This document shows, one piece after another, positions 34,664 to 43,463 of a stretch of DNA of 64,000 nucleotides. Made by a program: the position numbers and the translations under genes. A model generated the notes under the pieces. It did no database searches, was not told where the DNA came from, and saw only the letters and a program-made list of their open reading frames with translations. The stretch's first letter is position 1. The number at the start of each line of letters is the position of its first letter. This DNA comes from Lichenicoccus sp964246745 (GTDB lineage: Bacteria; Pseudomonadota; Alphaproteobacteria; Acetobacterales; Acetobacteraceae), in assembly GCA_964246745.1 (NCBI GenBank), contig CAXTRK010000011.1, positions 22,926 to 86,925 of the forward strand. The letters are read 5' to 3'.

Positions 34664-35743
34664 TCATTCGACCTGCACCAGAACGCGGTGCCAAGCGGCA
34701 CTGAGATAGCCTTTGCAGTTCCAGACATCAGACGCCGAAGCGGGCTGGGTCTGGCCGGCGCTATCCCAGGCGCGCACCGCGAGTTCGTGCCTGCCCACGG
34801 ATAGGCGCACCGGCTTTTGCCAGAAGATCCAGCTCCAGGGCGAGCCATCCCCCAGCAGCTCCGCCTGCATCCAGGTCCTGCCGCCATCCACCGAAACATC
34901 GACACGCGCCACGCGGCGCCCGGTGGCGATCGCGTAACCGCGCAGCATGGTCTCACCGGGCGGCAGGCGCGCGTCCGGCGGCGGCTCGCAAATCGCGGCA
35001 TTCAGCGGCATCTCATTGATCGTGACGCCGCGCCGCCAATCGATATGCTCCGCGTCCATGTCCGGCGGCAGCATCTTGTAGTCCTCTTGCTGGATCGGGT
35101 TCTCTGAGGCGTGATCCTGCACTGTGACACCCACGAGCCATTTGATGCTGCGCACGCCAGCATAGCCCGGCACCACCAGGCGCAGCGGAAAGCCGTGCTC
35201 AGGGCCGAGCGCCGCGCCGTTCATTTCCCAAGCCAGCAGCACGTCCGGATGCAGCGCCTTGCTCATCGGGATCGACACGCCGAAGCGGTGCCGTCCGCCC
35301 TCGGTCTCGACCGTGTCGGCGCCGAGGCAGGCGACATGCAGATCGCCTTCGGTTTCGCTGCCGGCGGCGCGCAGCAGATCGGCAAGCCGGATGCCGGTCC
35401 ACTGCGCATTGCCGATCGCGCCGGCGGCCCACGGATCGCCGGACGTCGGAGCCACCGATTGCAGGTCCGCGCGCCGATTGCCGGCGCATTGCAGCACCGC
35501 CTCGACCCGTCGCTCCGACGCCAGCGCGCGCAGTTCAGGCACCGACACGGTGAGCGGCGTGCGAACCCGGCCGTCCACGCGCAGGCGATGCCGCGACGCA
35601 TCGAGCGGGGGGACGTCGCCATGGCTGCGGACATAGAAGTCCGCCGTATCGGTGACGAAGCGGACTCGCAGCCGAGCCAGCGGCGGCTCCGCGTTATACG
35701 GATGGTCGGAATGGACGATGAGCGGACATTCAGGATCAGTCAT
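34664..35743 (-). CDS. Sulfite oxidase family molybdenum enzyme
   Basis: 359 residues. The molybdopterin-binding sulfite oxidase fold spans about residues 20-230, with the Mo-ligating Cys86 in VLQCAGNRR and PLRLVVPGYAGVRSIKWL near 190; a dimerisation (Mo-co_dimer) domain follows with DVSVDGGRTW. There is no signal peptide and no heme domain, so it resembles SorA-less cytosolic sulfite dehydrogenases or plant-type sulfite oxidase. It converges on msrA with an 11-base gap. Electron acceptor unknown. Confidence 0.87.
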   Translation of the reverse strand: MTDPECPLIVHSDHPYNAEPPLARLRVRFVTDTADFYVRSHGDVPPLDASRHRLRVDGRVRTPLTVSVPELRALASERRVEAVLQCAGNRRADLQSVAPTSGDPWAAGAIGNAQWTGIRLADLLRAAGSETEGDLHVACLGADTVETEGGRHRFGVSIPMSKALHPDVLLAWEMNGAALGPEHGFPLRLVVPGYAGVRSIKWLVGVTVQDHASENPIQQEDYKMLPPDMDAEHIDWRRGVTINEMPLNAAICEPPPDARLPPGETMLRGYAIATGRRVARVDVSVDGGRTWMQAELLGDGSPWSWIFWQKPVRLSVGRHELAVRAWDSAGQTQPASASDVWNCKGYLSAAWHRVLVQVE

Positions 35744-35887
35744 GGCTCACCCTACAACGAAACTTTGGCGAGGAGAAGCTGAACGGCTTTGAAAGCTCGT
35801 CGTTGCCCGCGGGTCACGACGCGATGACGCGATTTGCAAGGCCGCCTTGCGAGGCGCAAGAGTTGCAGCCGTTGAGAGGCAGCGCCC

Positions 35888-38155
35888 ATGAACGACAATC
35901 CAAGAAACTTCACCGCCGAGGACGCGCTGGCGCTCCACGCCTCCGGCCGCCCTGGCAAGCTGGAGACGCGCATCTCCAAACCGCTCACCACGGCGCGTGA
36001 TCTATCGCTGGCCTATTCGCCAGGCGTCGCCGAGCCATGCCTTCGTATCGCGGACGAGCCGGAATGCGCCTACGCCTACACCACACGCGGCAATATGGTC
36101 GCTGTGATCTCCAATGGCACCGCGGTGCTCGGCCTCGGCAATATCGGGGCTCTGGCCAGCAAACCGGTGATGGAAGGCAAGGTCGCGCTGTTCAAGCGCT
36201 TCGCCGACATCGACGGCATCGACCTTGAAGTGGCCACCGAGGACGTCGACGCCTTCGTCGGTTGTGTGCGCCTGCTCGGCCCCTCCTTCGGCGGCATCAA
36301 CCTTGAAGACATCCGCGCTCCGGAATGCTTCATCATCGAGCAGCGCCTGCGCGAGGCGATGGACATTCCTGTCTTCCACGACGACCAGCACGGCACCGCC
36401 ATCGTCACCGCCGCCGGCCTGATCAATGCCTGCCACCTGACCGGACGCGACCTCGCCACCACCACCCTTGTGGTCAACGGCGCGGGCGCGGCCGGCATCG
36501 CCTGCATCGATCTGATGCTGACGCTGGGCATGAAGCGCGAGAACATCATCGCCTGCGACACCAAGGGGGTGATCCATCGCGACCGGGCTGATCTCAACCA
36601 ATGGAAATCGGCGCACGCGCGCCAGACCAGCCTGCGCACCCTGGCCGAGGCGCTGCGCGGCGCGGATGTCTTCCTCGGCCTGTCCGTCAAGGGCGCCTTG
36701 ACCCAGGAGATGGTGCGCGGCATGGCGCCCAGACCGATCATCATGGCGCTGGCCAACCCCGATCCGGAAATCACCCCGGAGGACGCACGCGCGGCAAGCC
36801 CCGACGCGATCGTCGCCACCGGCCGGTCGGACTACCCCAACCAGGTCAACAACGTGCTAGGTTTCCCCTACATCTTCCGCGGCGCGCTGGACGTCCGCGC
36901 CAGCACTATCAACGAGGCGATGAAGGCCGCCGCCGCCGAGGCGCTCGCCGTGCTGGCGCGAGAGGACGTGCCCGACGAGGTGCATCGCGCCGCCGCGCGC
37001 CAGCTTCGTTTTGGGCCGGACTACATCATTCCCAATGCCTTCGATCCACGTCTGATCACCCGCATCCCGCTCGCCGTCGCCCGTGCCGCGATGGAAAGCG
37101 GCGTCGCCCGGCGTCCTCTGCCCGACATGCGCCGCTACGCGCGCGAACTCGCCGGCCGCCTGGATACGGCAGCGAACGCGCTCGACCTGATCATCGAGGG
37201 GGTGCGCGACGCGCCCAAGCGGATCGTCTTCGCCGAGGGCGAGGACGAGAAGATGGTCCGCGCCGCCTGCCTGTTCCACAAGGGAGGCTTCGGCACGCCG
37301 ATCCTGATCGGACGCGAGGACCGGGTGCGCGCGGTGTTCGAACGGCTCGGGCTTGAAGTCGCGTCCGGCATCGAAATACAGAATGCGCGACTCTCGGCCC
37401 TCGAAGACCGCAACAACGCCCGCTACGTCGATTTCCTGTACGCGCGGCTGCAACGCGGCGGCCATCTGCTGCGCGACGTGCAGCGCATGGTCAACCAGGA
37501 CCGCAACGTCTATGCCGCCTGCGCGGTGGCGCTCGGCGACGCCGACGGAATGGTCACTGGACTGACCCGTGCTCCGAGCCAGGCGCTGGAGGCGATCAGG
37601 CTGGCGATTGATGCCAAGCCCGGCGGCATCGCCTTCGGATTGTCCATGCTGATCACCCAGCGTACCACGCTGTTCGTCGCCGACACGCTGATCCATCAAC
37701 GTCCGAGCGCCGCCCAGCTCGCCGCGATCGCCATGGGCAGCGCCGTCCGCACCCGCGCCATGGGCCAGACGCCGCGAGTCGCCTTGTGCGCGCATTCAAG
37801 CTTCGGACTGCCAGCGCATGAAGGCTCGGTGCGGATCGCCGAGGCGGTGCGCCTGCTCGAGCAGAGCGGGGTCGATTTCGAGTTCGACGGCGATATCAGC
37901 CCGGACGTGGCGCTCGACGCCAACTTGCGGGCGCTCTATCCGTTCTGCCGCCTGTCCGGCAACGCCAACGTGCTGGTGATGCCCGGCCTGAACGCCGCGC
38001 ATATCGCAGCCCAGCTCGCACCCAGGCTTGGCGAGGGACGCGTCATCGGCCCGGCATTGATCGGGCTCGAGCACGCCGCCCAGATCGTGCCGATGGACGC
38101 CACCGTCTCCGACCTGGTGACCTTCGCCTGCCTCGCCGCCAGCACGGATATCTGA
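35888..38155 (+). CDS. maeB: NADP-dependent malic enzyme with phosphotransacetylase-like domain
   Basis: 755 residues, the MaeB two-domain length. Residues 1-425 are malic enzyme: LSLAYSPGVAEPC, the metal-binding EDI-AP-CF and FHDDQHGTAI, and the NAD(P) fold VVNGAGAAGIAC. Residues 430-755 are a phosphotransacetylase-like regulatory domain (VFAEGEDEKMVRAA, GLTRAPSQALEAI). It decarboxylates malate to pyruvate, probably acetyl-CoA-sensitive through the C-terminal domain, and so could draw off malate made by GlcB. A short GCAAGG-CCG-CCTTGC hairpin lies at 35836-35850 in its leader. Confidence 0.95.
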   Translation: MNDNPRNFTAEDALALHASGRPGKLETRISKPLTTARDLSLAYSPGVAEPCLRIADEPECAYAYTTRGNMVAVISNGTAVLGLGNIGALASKPVMEGKVALFKRFADIDGIDLEVATEDVDAFVGCVRLLGPSFGGINLEDIRAPECFIIEQRLREAMDIPVFHDDQHGTAIVTAAGLINACHLTGRDLATTTLVVNGAGAAGIACIDLMLTLGMKRENIIACDTKGVIHRDRADLNQWKSAHARQTSLRTLAEALRGADVFLGLSVKGALTQEMVRGMAPRPIIMALANPDPEITPEDARAASPDAIVATGRSDYPNQVNNVLGFPYIFRGALDVRASTINEAMKAAAAEALAVLAREDVPDEVHRAAARQLRFGPDYIIPNAFDPRLITRIPLAVARAAMESGVARRPLPDMRRYARELAGRLDTAANALDLIIEGVRDAPKRIVFAEGEDEKMVRAACLFHKGGFGTPILIGREDRVRAVFERLGLEVASGIEIQNARLSALEDRNNARYVDFLYARLQRGGHLLRDVQRMVNQDRNVYAACAVALGDADGMVTGLTRAPSQALEAIRLAIDAKPGGIAFGLSMLITQRTTLFVADTLIHQRPSAAQLAAIAMGSAVRTRAMGQTPRVALCAHSSFGLPAHEGSVRIAEAVRLLEQSGVDFEFDGDISPDVALDANLRALYPFCRLSGNANVLVMPGLNAAHIAAQLAPRLGEGRVIGPALIGLEHAAQIVPMDATVSDLVTFACLAASTDI

Positions 38156-38274
38156 CCACGCCGCTGTCTTCCAAGCTGCACGTCCTGGCGCTCGCGGCGC
38201 GGCTGGCCGCCCGCGCCGCACGCCTCGGCGCGCCGCGGCTCGCCTCCACGGCCGAGCGCCTGGCCAACATTCCC

Positions 38275-40359
38275 TTGGACGGCCTGCCCGCCGAGGCTCC
38301 GGTCCGCATCGACTGGGACGCCCATCAGATCCCAAGCATCCAGGCCGAAAGCATGGCCGATCTCGCGGTCGGCGTCGGCGTCGTGCACGCGCACTTGCGC
38401 CTGGCCCAGATCGAGGCGATGCGCAGGATCGCCACCGCGCGTATCGCCGAGGCAATCGGTCCCGCGGGCATCGAGCTCGACCGCGCCATCCTGCTGATGG
38501 ACATCACACGGGCCGTGCCAGCCATCGAGGCGATGCTGCCGGAAGCCACCAGGCTGTGGGCGGAGGGCTTCGTCGCCGGAATAAACCACGTCATCGCGCA
38601 TGCCCCGCGACTCCCGCACGAGCTCGAACTGCTCGATCTCGCCCCCGTTGCCTGGACACTGCGCGATCTGCTGGCGGTCAGCCGGCTGGCCGCCGCCGAC
38701 ATCTCCTGGATGGTCTTTGCCCGATTGCTGCGCGCGCGACGGGGGCTGACAGCGGACGCGTGGCAGCGTCTCTGGCCGCTGCTTCAGGGCGGCGACAGCG
38801 TGCCCGCCCCTGACCGCGCCGTCGAGGCGACGCTCGGCTTTGGCCGCGGCAGCAATTCCGCCGTGGTGTCAGCGCGGGCCAGCCACACCGGCGCAGGCCT
38901 GATCGCGTCCGATCCGCATCTCTCGGTGGCGGCGCCCCCGCTCTGGCTGATCGCCGCCCTGCACGCGCCGGGCCTTGACACGGTCGGCCTGATGATCCCG
39001 GGCATTCCGGCGATCGCCATCGGCCGCAACCGTCATATCGCCTGGGGCGGCACCAATCTGCACGCCGCCAGCAGCGAACTGATCGACGTCTCCGGCGAGC
39101 CGCGCAGTGAACGCTTCGAGACCATCCCGGTGCGCAACGCCGCGCCGGCCACGATCGCGCTCGGCCAGACCCGCTTCGGCCCCATCGTCAGCGACGGCAT
39201 TCTGCTCCAGGCCGAGACGCCGCTCGCCCTGCGCTGGGTCGGCCATCATCCGAGCGACGAGCTGACCGCCCTGCTGGGCGTCATGCGGTCGGACAGCCTC
39301 GCCGCTTTCCGCGACGCGCTGCGCAGCTTCGCCGTGCCCGGACAGACCATGCTCGCCGTGGAAGCCGGCCCGCAAGGCCGCGCCGGAAGCGCCATCGCCG
39401 CCCACCTGCCACGGCGCGACGCTGGTCCGATGGCTTCTCTCATCTGCCCGCCAGACGAGGCGTGGAGCCTCGGCGATCTGCTCAACGCCGGGGAGTTTCC
39501 CCAGACCGACGCGCCGATCGTAGTGTCCGCGAATGATCGTCCAGCGCCGTGCGAGGTGCCGGTCGGCTTCTTCTTCGCCCCGCCCGACCGGATACGCCGC
39601 CTGCACGCGCTGCTCGACACCGGCCAGCCGGTCACCTCGGACGACATGCGGGCGCTGCAACAGGACGTGCTGCATCCCGCCGCCATCACGCTCCGCGACG
39701 CCCTGCTTGCCCGCTGCCCGCCGACTTCCGGGCGCACCGCGCATGCCCGTGCGGCGCTGGCGTCCTGGGACGGATGCTATGCATCGTCTTCCGAGGGGGC
39801 GCTGGTGTTCGAAGCGCTCGCCGGCGCGCTGGCGCTGCGGATCATTCCCCCGCCGCGCCGCGCGGCGCTCTCGGCGATCTGGACCGGCCGGGCGATGATC
39901 GCCGAACGGATCGCGCAGGCACCTCCACACGCCATCAAGATCGCGCTCGATCGCGCGGCGCGCCTGCTGCGCCGCCACACAAGCTGGGGCGCGGCACATC
40001 GCCTCCGCCTGCGCCACCCGCTGGCTTCGCTGCCGCTGGTCGGTCGCCGCTACGCCGGCCCCGATTTCCCCTCGCCAGGCAGCAACGACACGCTGAACAA
40101 GACCGGACACGGCCTGGTCACCGGCCGCCACCAGGTCACGTTCGGCGCCTGCGCCCGACATCTTTCCGACCTGGCGGAGCCAAACGCCAACAGCTTCGTT
40201 CTGCTCGGCGGTCAGGACGGCTGGATCGGCTCCGACAACGCCTTCGACCAGCTCGAGCTGTGGCGCGCCGCGCGGGGCGTCACCGTGCCACTCGATGCGC
40301 AGGCGGCACAGGCATGGCCGCATCCCATGGTCCTCAAGCCAAGAGATCGCCGTGGCTGA
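38275..40359 (+). CDS. Penicillin-acylase family Ntn hydrolase
   Basis: 694 residues from TTG 38275; the frame continues upstream to the maeB stop with protein-like sequence (LSSKLHVLALAARLAARAARLG) but only CTG starts, so the true start is uncertain. Family S45 features: an alpha-chain region, then the processing site GRGSNSAVV where Ser193 becomes the beta-chain N-terminal nucleophile, ASDPHL and IAWGGTNLHAASSEL. The end SNDTLNKTGHGL is also typical. Members hydrolyse amide bonds in penicillins, acyl-homoserine lactones or acyl-amino acids. No signal peptide is obvious with this start. Its last 8 bases overlap the GH3 gene. Confidence 0.85.
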   Translation: MDGLPAEAPVRIDWDAHQIPSIQAESMADLAVGVGVVHAHLRLAQIEAMRRIATARIAEAIGPAGIELDRAILLMDITRAVPAIEAMLPEATRLWAEGFVAGINHVIAHAPRLPHELELLDLAPVAWTLRDLLAVSRLAAADISWMVFARLLRARRGLTADAWQRLWPLLQGGDSVPAPDRAVEATLGFGRGSNSAVVSARASHTGAGLIASDPHLSVAAPPLWLIAALHAPGLDTVGLMIPGIPAIAIGRNRHIAWGGTNLHAASSELIDVSGEPRSERFETIPVRNAAPATIALGQTRFGPIVSDGILLQAETPLALRWVGHHPSDELTALLGVMRSDSLAAFRDALRSFAVPGQTMLAVEAGPQGRAGSAIAAHLPRRDAGPMASLICPPDEAWSLGDLLNAGEFPQTDAPIVVSANDRPAPCEVPVGFFFAPPDRIRRLHALLDTGQPVTSDDMRALQQDVLHPAAITLRDALLARCPPTSGRTAHARAALASWDGCYASSSEGALVFEALAGALALRIIPPPRRAALSAIWTGRAMIAERIAQAPPHAIKIALDRAARLLRRHTSWGAAHRLRLRHPLASLPLVGRRYAGPDFPSPGSNDTLNKTGHGLVTGRHQVTFGACARHLSDLAEPNANSFVLLGGQDGWIGSDNAFDQLELWRAARGVTVPLDAQAAQAWPHPMVLKPRDRRG

Positions 40360-41854
40360 CGCGACACCCTTGCTGCGCGCGTTGGCCAGACGGCGGCAGA
40401 TCGCGCTCGCGGTTCAGGACCCGCTGGCCGCGCAACGCGCGACGCTCGGCCGCCTGCTTCGCCGCGCCGCCGCAACCCGCTTCGGCCGCGCGCACGACTT
40501 CAACACCATCCGCACCATCCGCGACTATCAGTCCCGCGTGGCACTTCGCGGCTACGAAGCGTTCTGGGAGGAATACTGGCAAGCGGCCTTCCCTGCCCTC
40601 GATAACATCACCTGGCCGGGCACAATCCCCGCCTTTGCGCTGAGCAGCGGCACCACCGGAGGCGACACCAAGCGCATTCCGGTCAGCCGCGAGATGATGC
40701 GTTCCAATATCGGCGCGAGCTTCGATACGCTCGTCTTCCATCTGGCCGCGCGGCCGCATTCGCGCGTGTTCGGCGGCCGCAACTTCCTGCTGGGGGGCTC
40801 GGCGGCGCTCCAGCGGCTCGCGCCCGGCATCGTCGCCGGCGACCTCAGCGGCATCGCCGCCGCGCGCATGCCGCTCTGGGCCCGCGGTCACGCCTTTCCG
40901 CCACGCGCGCTGTCCCTGATCGGCGATTGGGACGCGAAGATCGCGGCGCTCGCACCCGCCTCGCTTGATCAGCACATCAGCAGCCTTTCCGGCACGCCAA
41001 GCTGGATGCTGCTGTTTTTCGAGCAGCTTGCCTCTCTCCATCCCGAACGTCCACGACGTCTCGCCTCGTTCTATCCGGACCTCGAGCTGCTTGTGCACGG
41101 CGGCGTCTCGCTCACTCCCTATCGTGAGGCGCTGTCGTCATGGCTCGCGGGCGGTCACGCCGAGACACGCGAGGTGTATCCGGCCAGCGAGGGCTTCGTC
41201 GCGATCGCCGATCGCGGTCCAGGCGACGGCATGCGGCTGATCACCGACCGCGGCCTGTTCTTCGAGTTCGTCCGCCCGGAGGCGCTCGACAGCTCCAATC
41301 CCGAGCGGCGCTGGCTCGGCAACGCCGATCTCGGTGTCGACTATGCCCTCATCCTCAGCACCAATGCCGGCCTCTGGTCCTATATTCTCGGCGACACCGT
41401 GATGCTGATCGAGCGCGACCCGCCAATCCTGCGGATCACCGGCCGCACCGCCGCCACGCTGAACGCCTTCGGCGAGCACGTCATCGTCCACGAACTCGAC
41501 ACCGCCATTGCCGAAGCTGCCGAGGCGATCGGCGCCACCGTGGCCGACTACACCGCGGGACCGGTGTTTCCGACGGAGATCAGCCCTCGAGGCGGCCACC
41601 TGTTCGTCGTCGAGCTGACCGCTCCCCATCCGGACCGCGAAGCCGCCTTCGCCGCATCGCTCGACGCCGCTCTGATCCGTCTGAACGCCGACTACGCGGC
41701 GCACCGGAGTCATGATTTCGGAATGCTGCCACCCGCCGTGCGGCTGGTTCCCGCCGGCACCTTCAGCGCCTGGATGCGCCGGCGCGGCAAGCTCGGCGGC
41801 CAGAACAAGGTGCCACGGGTGGTCGAGCACCCTGACCTCGTCACAACAGGATGA
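40352..41854 (+). CDS. GH3-family acyl-amido synthetase
   Basis: 500 residues from GTG 40352, overlapping the hydrolase gene by 8 bases. GH3 enzymes are ANL-fold ligases that adenylate a carboxylic acid and join it to an amino acid; plant members conjugate auxin and jasmonate. Visible: phosphate loop SSGTTGGDTKRIPV near residue 100-113, GGVSLTPYREAL, EVYPASEGFVAI near 270, LILSTNAGLWSYILGDTV and ITGRTAATLNAFGEHV, then a C-terminal lid ending GGQNKVPRV. Bacterial members are uncharacterised in most cases. Coupling to an amidase is unusual and suggests a shared amide substrate. Confidence 0.9.
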   Translation: MADATPLLRALARRRQIALAVQDPLAAQRATLGRLLRRAAATRFGRAHDFNTIRTIRDYQSRVALRGYEAFWEEYWQAAFPALDNITWPGTIPAFALSSGTTGGDTKRIPVSREMMRSNIGASFDTLVFHLAARPHSRVFGGRNFLLGGSAALQRLAPGIVAGDLSGIAAARMPLWARGHAFPPRALSLIGDWDAKIAALAPASLDQHISSLSGTPSWMLLFFEQLASLHPERPRRLASFYPDLELLVHGGVSLTPYREALSSWLAGGHAETREVYPASEGFVAIADRGPGDGMRLITDRGLFFEFVRPEALDSSNPERRWLGNADLGVDYALILSTNAGLWSYILGDTVMLIERDPPILRITGRTAATLNAFGEHVIVHELDTAIAEAAEAIGATVADYTAGPVFPTEISPRGGHLFVVELTAPHPDREAAFAASLDAALIRLNADYAAHRSHDFGMLPPAVRLVPAGTFSAWMRRRGKLGGQNKVPRVVEHPDLVTTG

Positions 41855-41890
41855 TGAGCCGCCGACGATGCCCGGAATGCGGGCTGGATG

Positions 41891-43105
41891 TCATGACGCT
41901 CCGAACGCGACGGCGGCGCGCTCGCGACGGCTTTCGGTACGGAGCTGGCCGCAGGCGGCGAGGATATCGCGGCCGCGCGGCATGCGTATCGGCGAGGCGA
42001 AACCCGCATCCATGACGATACGGGCGAAACGGTCGAGCTGTTGTCTGGTTGAAGGCTGATAGGCGCTGCCGGGCCAGGGATTGAACGGGATCAGGTTGAC
42101 CTTGGCTGGAATCCCCGCGATCAGGCGGACCAGCGCGCGGGCTTCCGCCTCGCTGTCGTTGACGTGGCGCAGCATGACATATTCGAAGGTGATTCGGCGC
42201 GCGTTTGAGGCGCCAGGATAGCGCCTGCACGCGGCGATCAGCTCGTCGATCGGATATTTGCGGTTCAGCGGCACCAGCTCGTCACGCAGCGCGTCATGCA
42301 CGGCATGCAGCGAGACCGCGAGGTTCACCCCCAGCTCCTTGCCGCACTGGTCCATCATCGGCACCACACCGGAGGTGGAGAGCGTGATGCGACGTCGCGA
42401 CAGGCCGATGCCATCGCCGTCCATGACGATGCGCATGGCCTTGGCGACGTTCTCGTAATTGTAGAGCGGCTCGCCCATGCCCATCAGCACGATGGTCGAC
42501 AGCAGACGCGGCGTCTCTCCACGAGGGCTTGGCCACTCGCCGTAGCTGTCACGCGCGGCCATGAACTGGCCGGTGATCTCGGCCGCGCCCAGATTGCGCG
42601 CAAGAAGCTGCGTGCCGGTGTGGCAGAAGCGGCAGGACAAGGTGCAGCCGACCTGGCTCGAGATGCACACGGAGCCGCGATCATGGGCGCGGTCCGGGAT
42701 ATAGACGGTCTCGGCCTCCTGACCGTCGCGGAACCGGAACAGGAACTTGCGGGTATGGTCGCCGCTGGTCTGCACGTGCGCTGTCTCGGGGCGGCCGATC
42801 ACGAAGTGCTCGGCGAGTTGTCTTTGCAACGGCCGCGCGATCGAGGTCATCGCGGCAAAGTCGACCACTCCCTGATTGTAGATCCAGTGCCAGAGCTGCC
42901 CGACGCGGAACGGCTTTTCGCCGAGGGCGGCGAGCGCCTCGGTCAGCTCGCCGCGCGACAGCCCGACCAGGTCGCGCCTGCCATCAGCCAGCACCGCGGG
43001 CGGCGGCGCCCACATCGCGGTCTTGGCGAGGATGCGCCCGCGTTCCGCGTCGGTCAGCGGCGCTATTGCACCGCCAGGATCAGGTGCATCGAGGGATACG
43101 GTCAT
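41891..43105 (-). CDS. rlmN: 23S rRNA (adenine2503-C2)-methyltransferase, radical SAM
   Basis: 404 residues. Radical-SAM cluster motif C-x3-C-x2-C in GCTLSCRFCHTG near residue 145; MGMGEPLYNYENV, LSTSGVVPMM and the FEYVMLRHVNDS region follow, and the N-terminal accessory domain includes FRVGQLWHWIY. The catalytic second Cys lies near the end (ILAACGQLR). It methylates A2503 in 23S rRNA and A37 in some tRNAs. The start used is ATG 43105; the gene is alone on this strand. Confidence 0.95.
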   Translation of the reverse strand: MTVSLDAPDPGGAIAPLTDAERGRILAKTAMWAPPPAVLADGRRDLVGLSRGELTEALAALGEKPFRVGQLWHWIYNQGVVDFAAMTSIARPLQRQLAEHFVIGRPETAHVQTSGDHTRKFLFRFRDGQEAETVYIPDRAHDRGSVCISSQVGCTLSCRFCHTGTQLLARNLGAAEITGQFMAARDSYGEWPSPRGETPRLLSTIVLMGMGEPLYNYENVAKAMRIVMDGDGIGLSRRRITLSTSGVVPMMDQCGKELGVNLAVSLHAVHDALRDELVPLNRKYPIDELIAACRRYPGASNARRITFEYVMLRHVNDSEAEARALVRLIAGIPAKVNLIPFNPWPGSAYQPSTRQQLDRFARIVMDAGFASPIRMPRGRDILAACGQLRTESRRERAAVAFGAS

Positions 43106-43265
43106 GCGCGGCGGTATAGCGCGTGGGAACGGGGATTACGCATGGTTTCACGCCCATGGGTCCGCGGACGTCTCCGGCAAAGACGATTGTCACGAGGCCG
43201 CCTAACGAATGCCACGTTCTGGGTGTGCCTTCGCGGATGCATGCCGGATGGCTGAGGAGGCTTGA

Positions 43266-43418
43266 GTGGACGAACTGGAATACGAGGCGAAGCTGGTTGA
43301 GCTGGATCATCTGCTCAACGATGCGGATGTCGAGCCGGAACCCGCATATATCTGGACTCTGCTGGCCGAGATCTCGCATCACGATCTGCACGAGGCGGCG
43401 TCGTCCCAGGCGCCTTGA
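43266..43418 (+). CDS. 50-residue acidic small protein
   Basis: A short ORF from GTG 43266 with an excellent GAGGAGG site 7-8 bases upstream and high third-position GC. The product (DELEYEAKLVELDHLLNDAD, then a helical EISHHDLHEA segment) is acidic and probably two helices. It is too short to assign. It lies between rlmN (divergent) and an OmpA-type gene; the upstream 160-base gap holds no other feature I could support. Confidence 0.6.
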   Translation: MDELEYEAKLVELDHLLNDADVEPEPAYIWTLLAEISHHDLHEAASSQAP

Positions 43419-43463
43419 GGCCCTGGTGTGGACGGGATGACGCGAACGTGAGATAGCCGCGCC

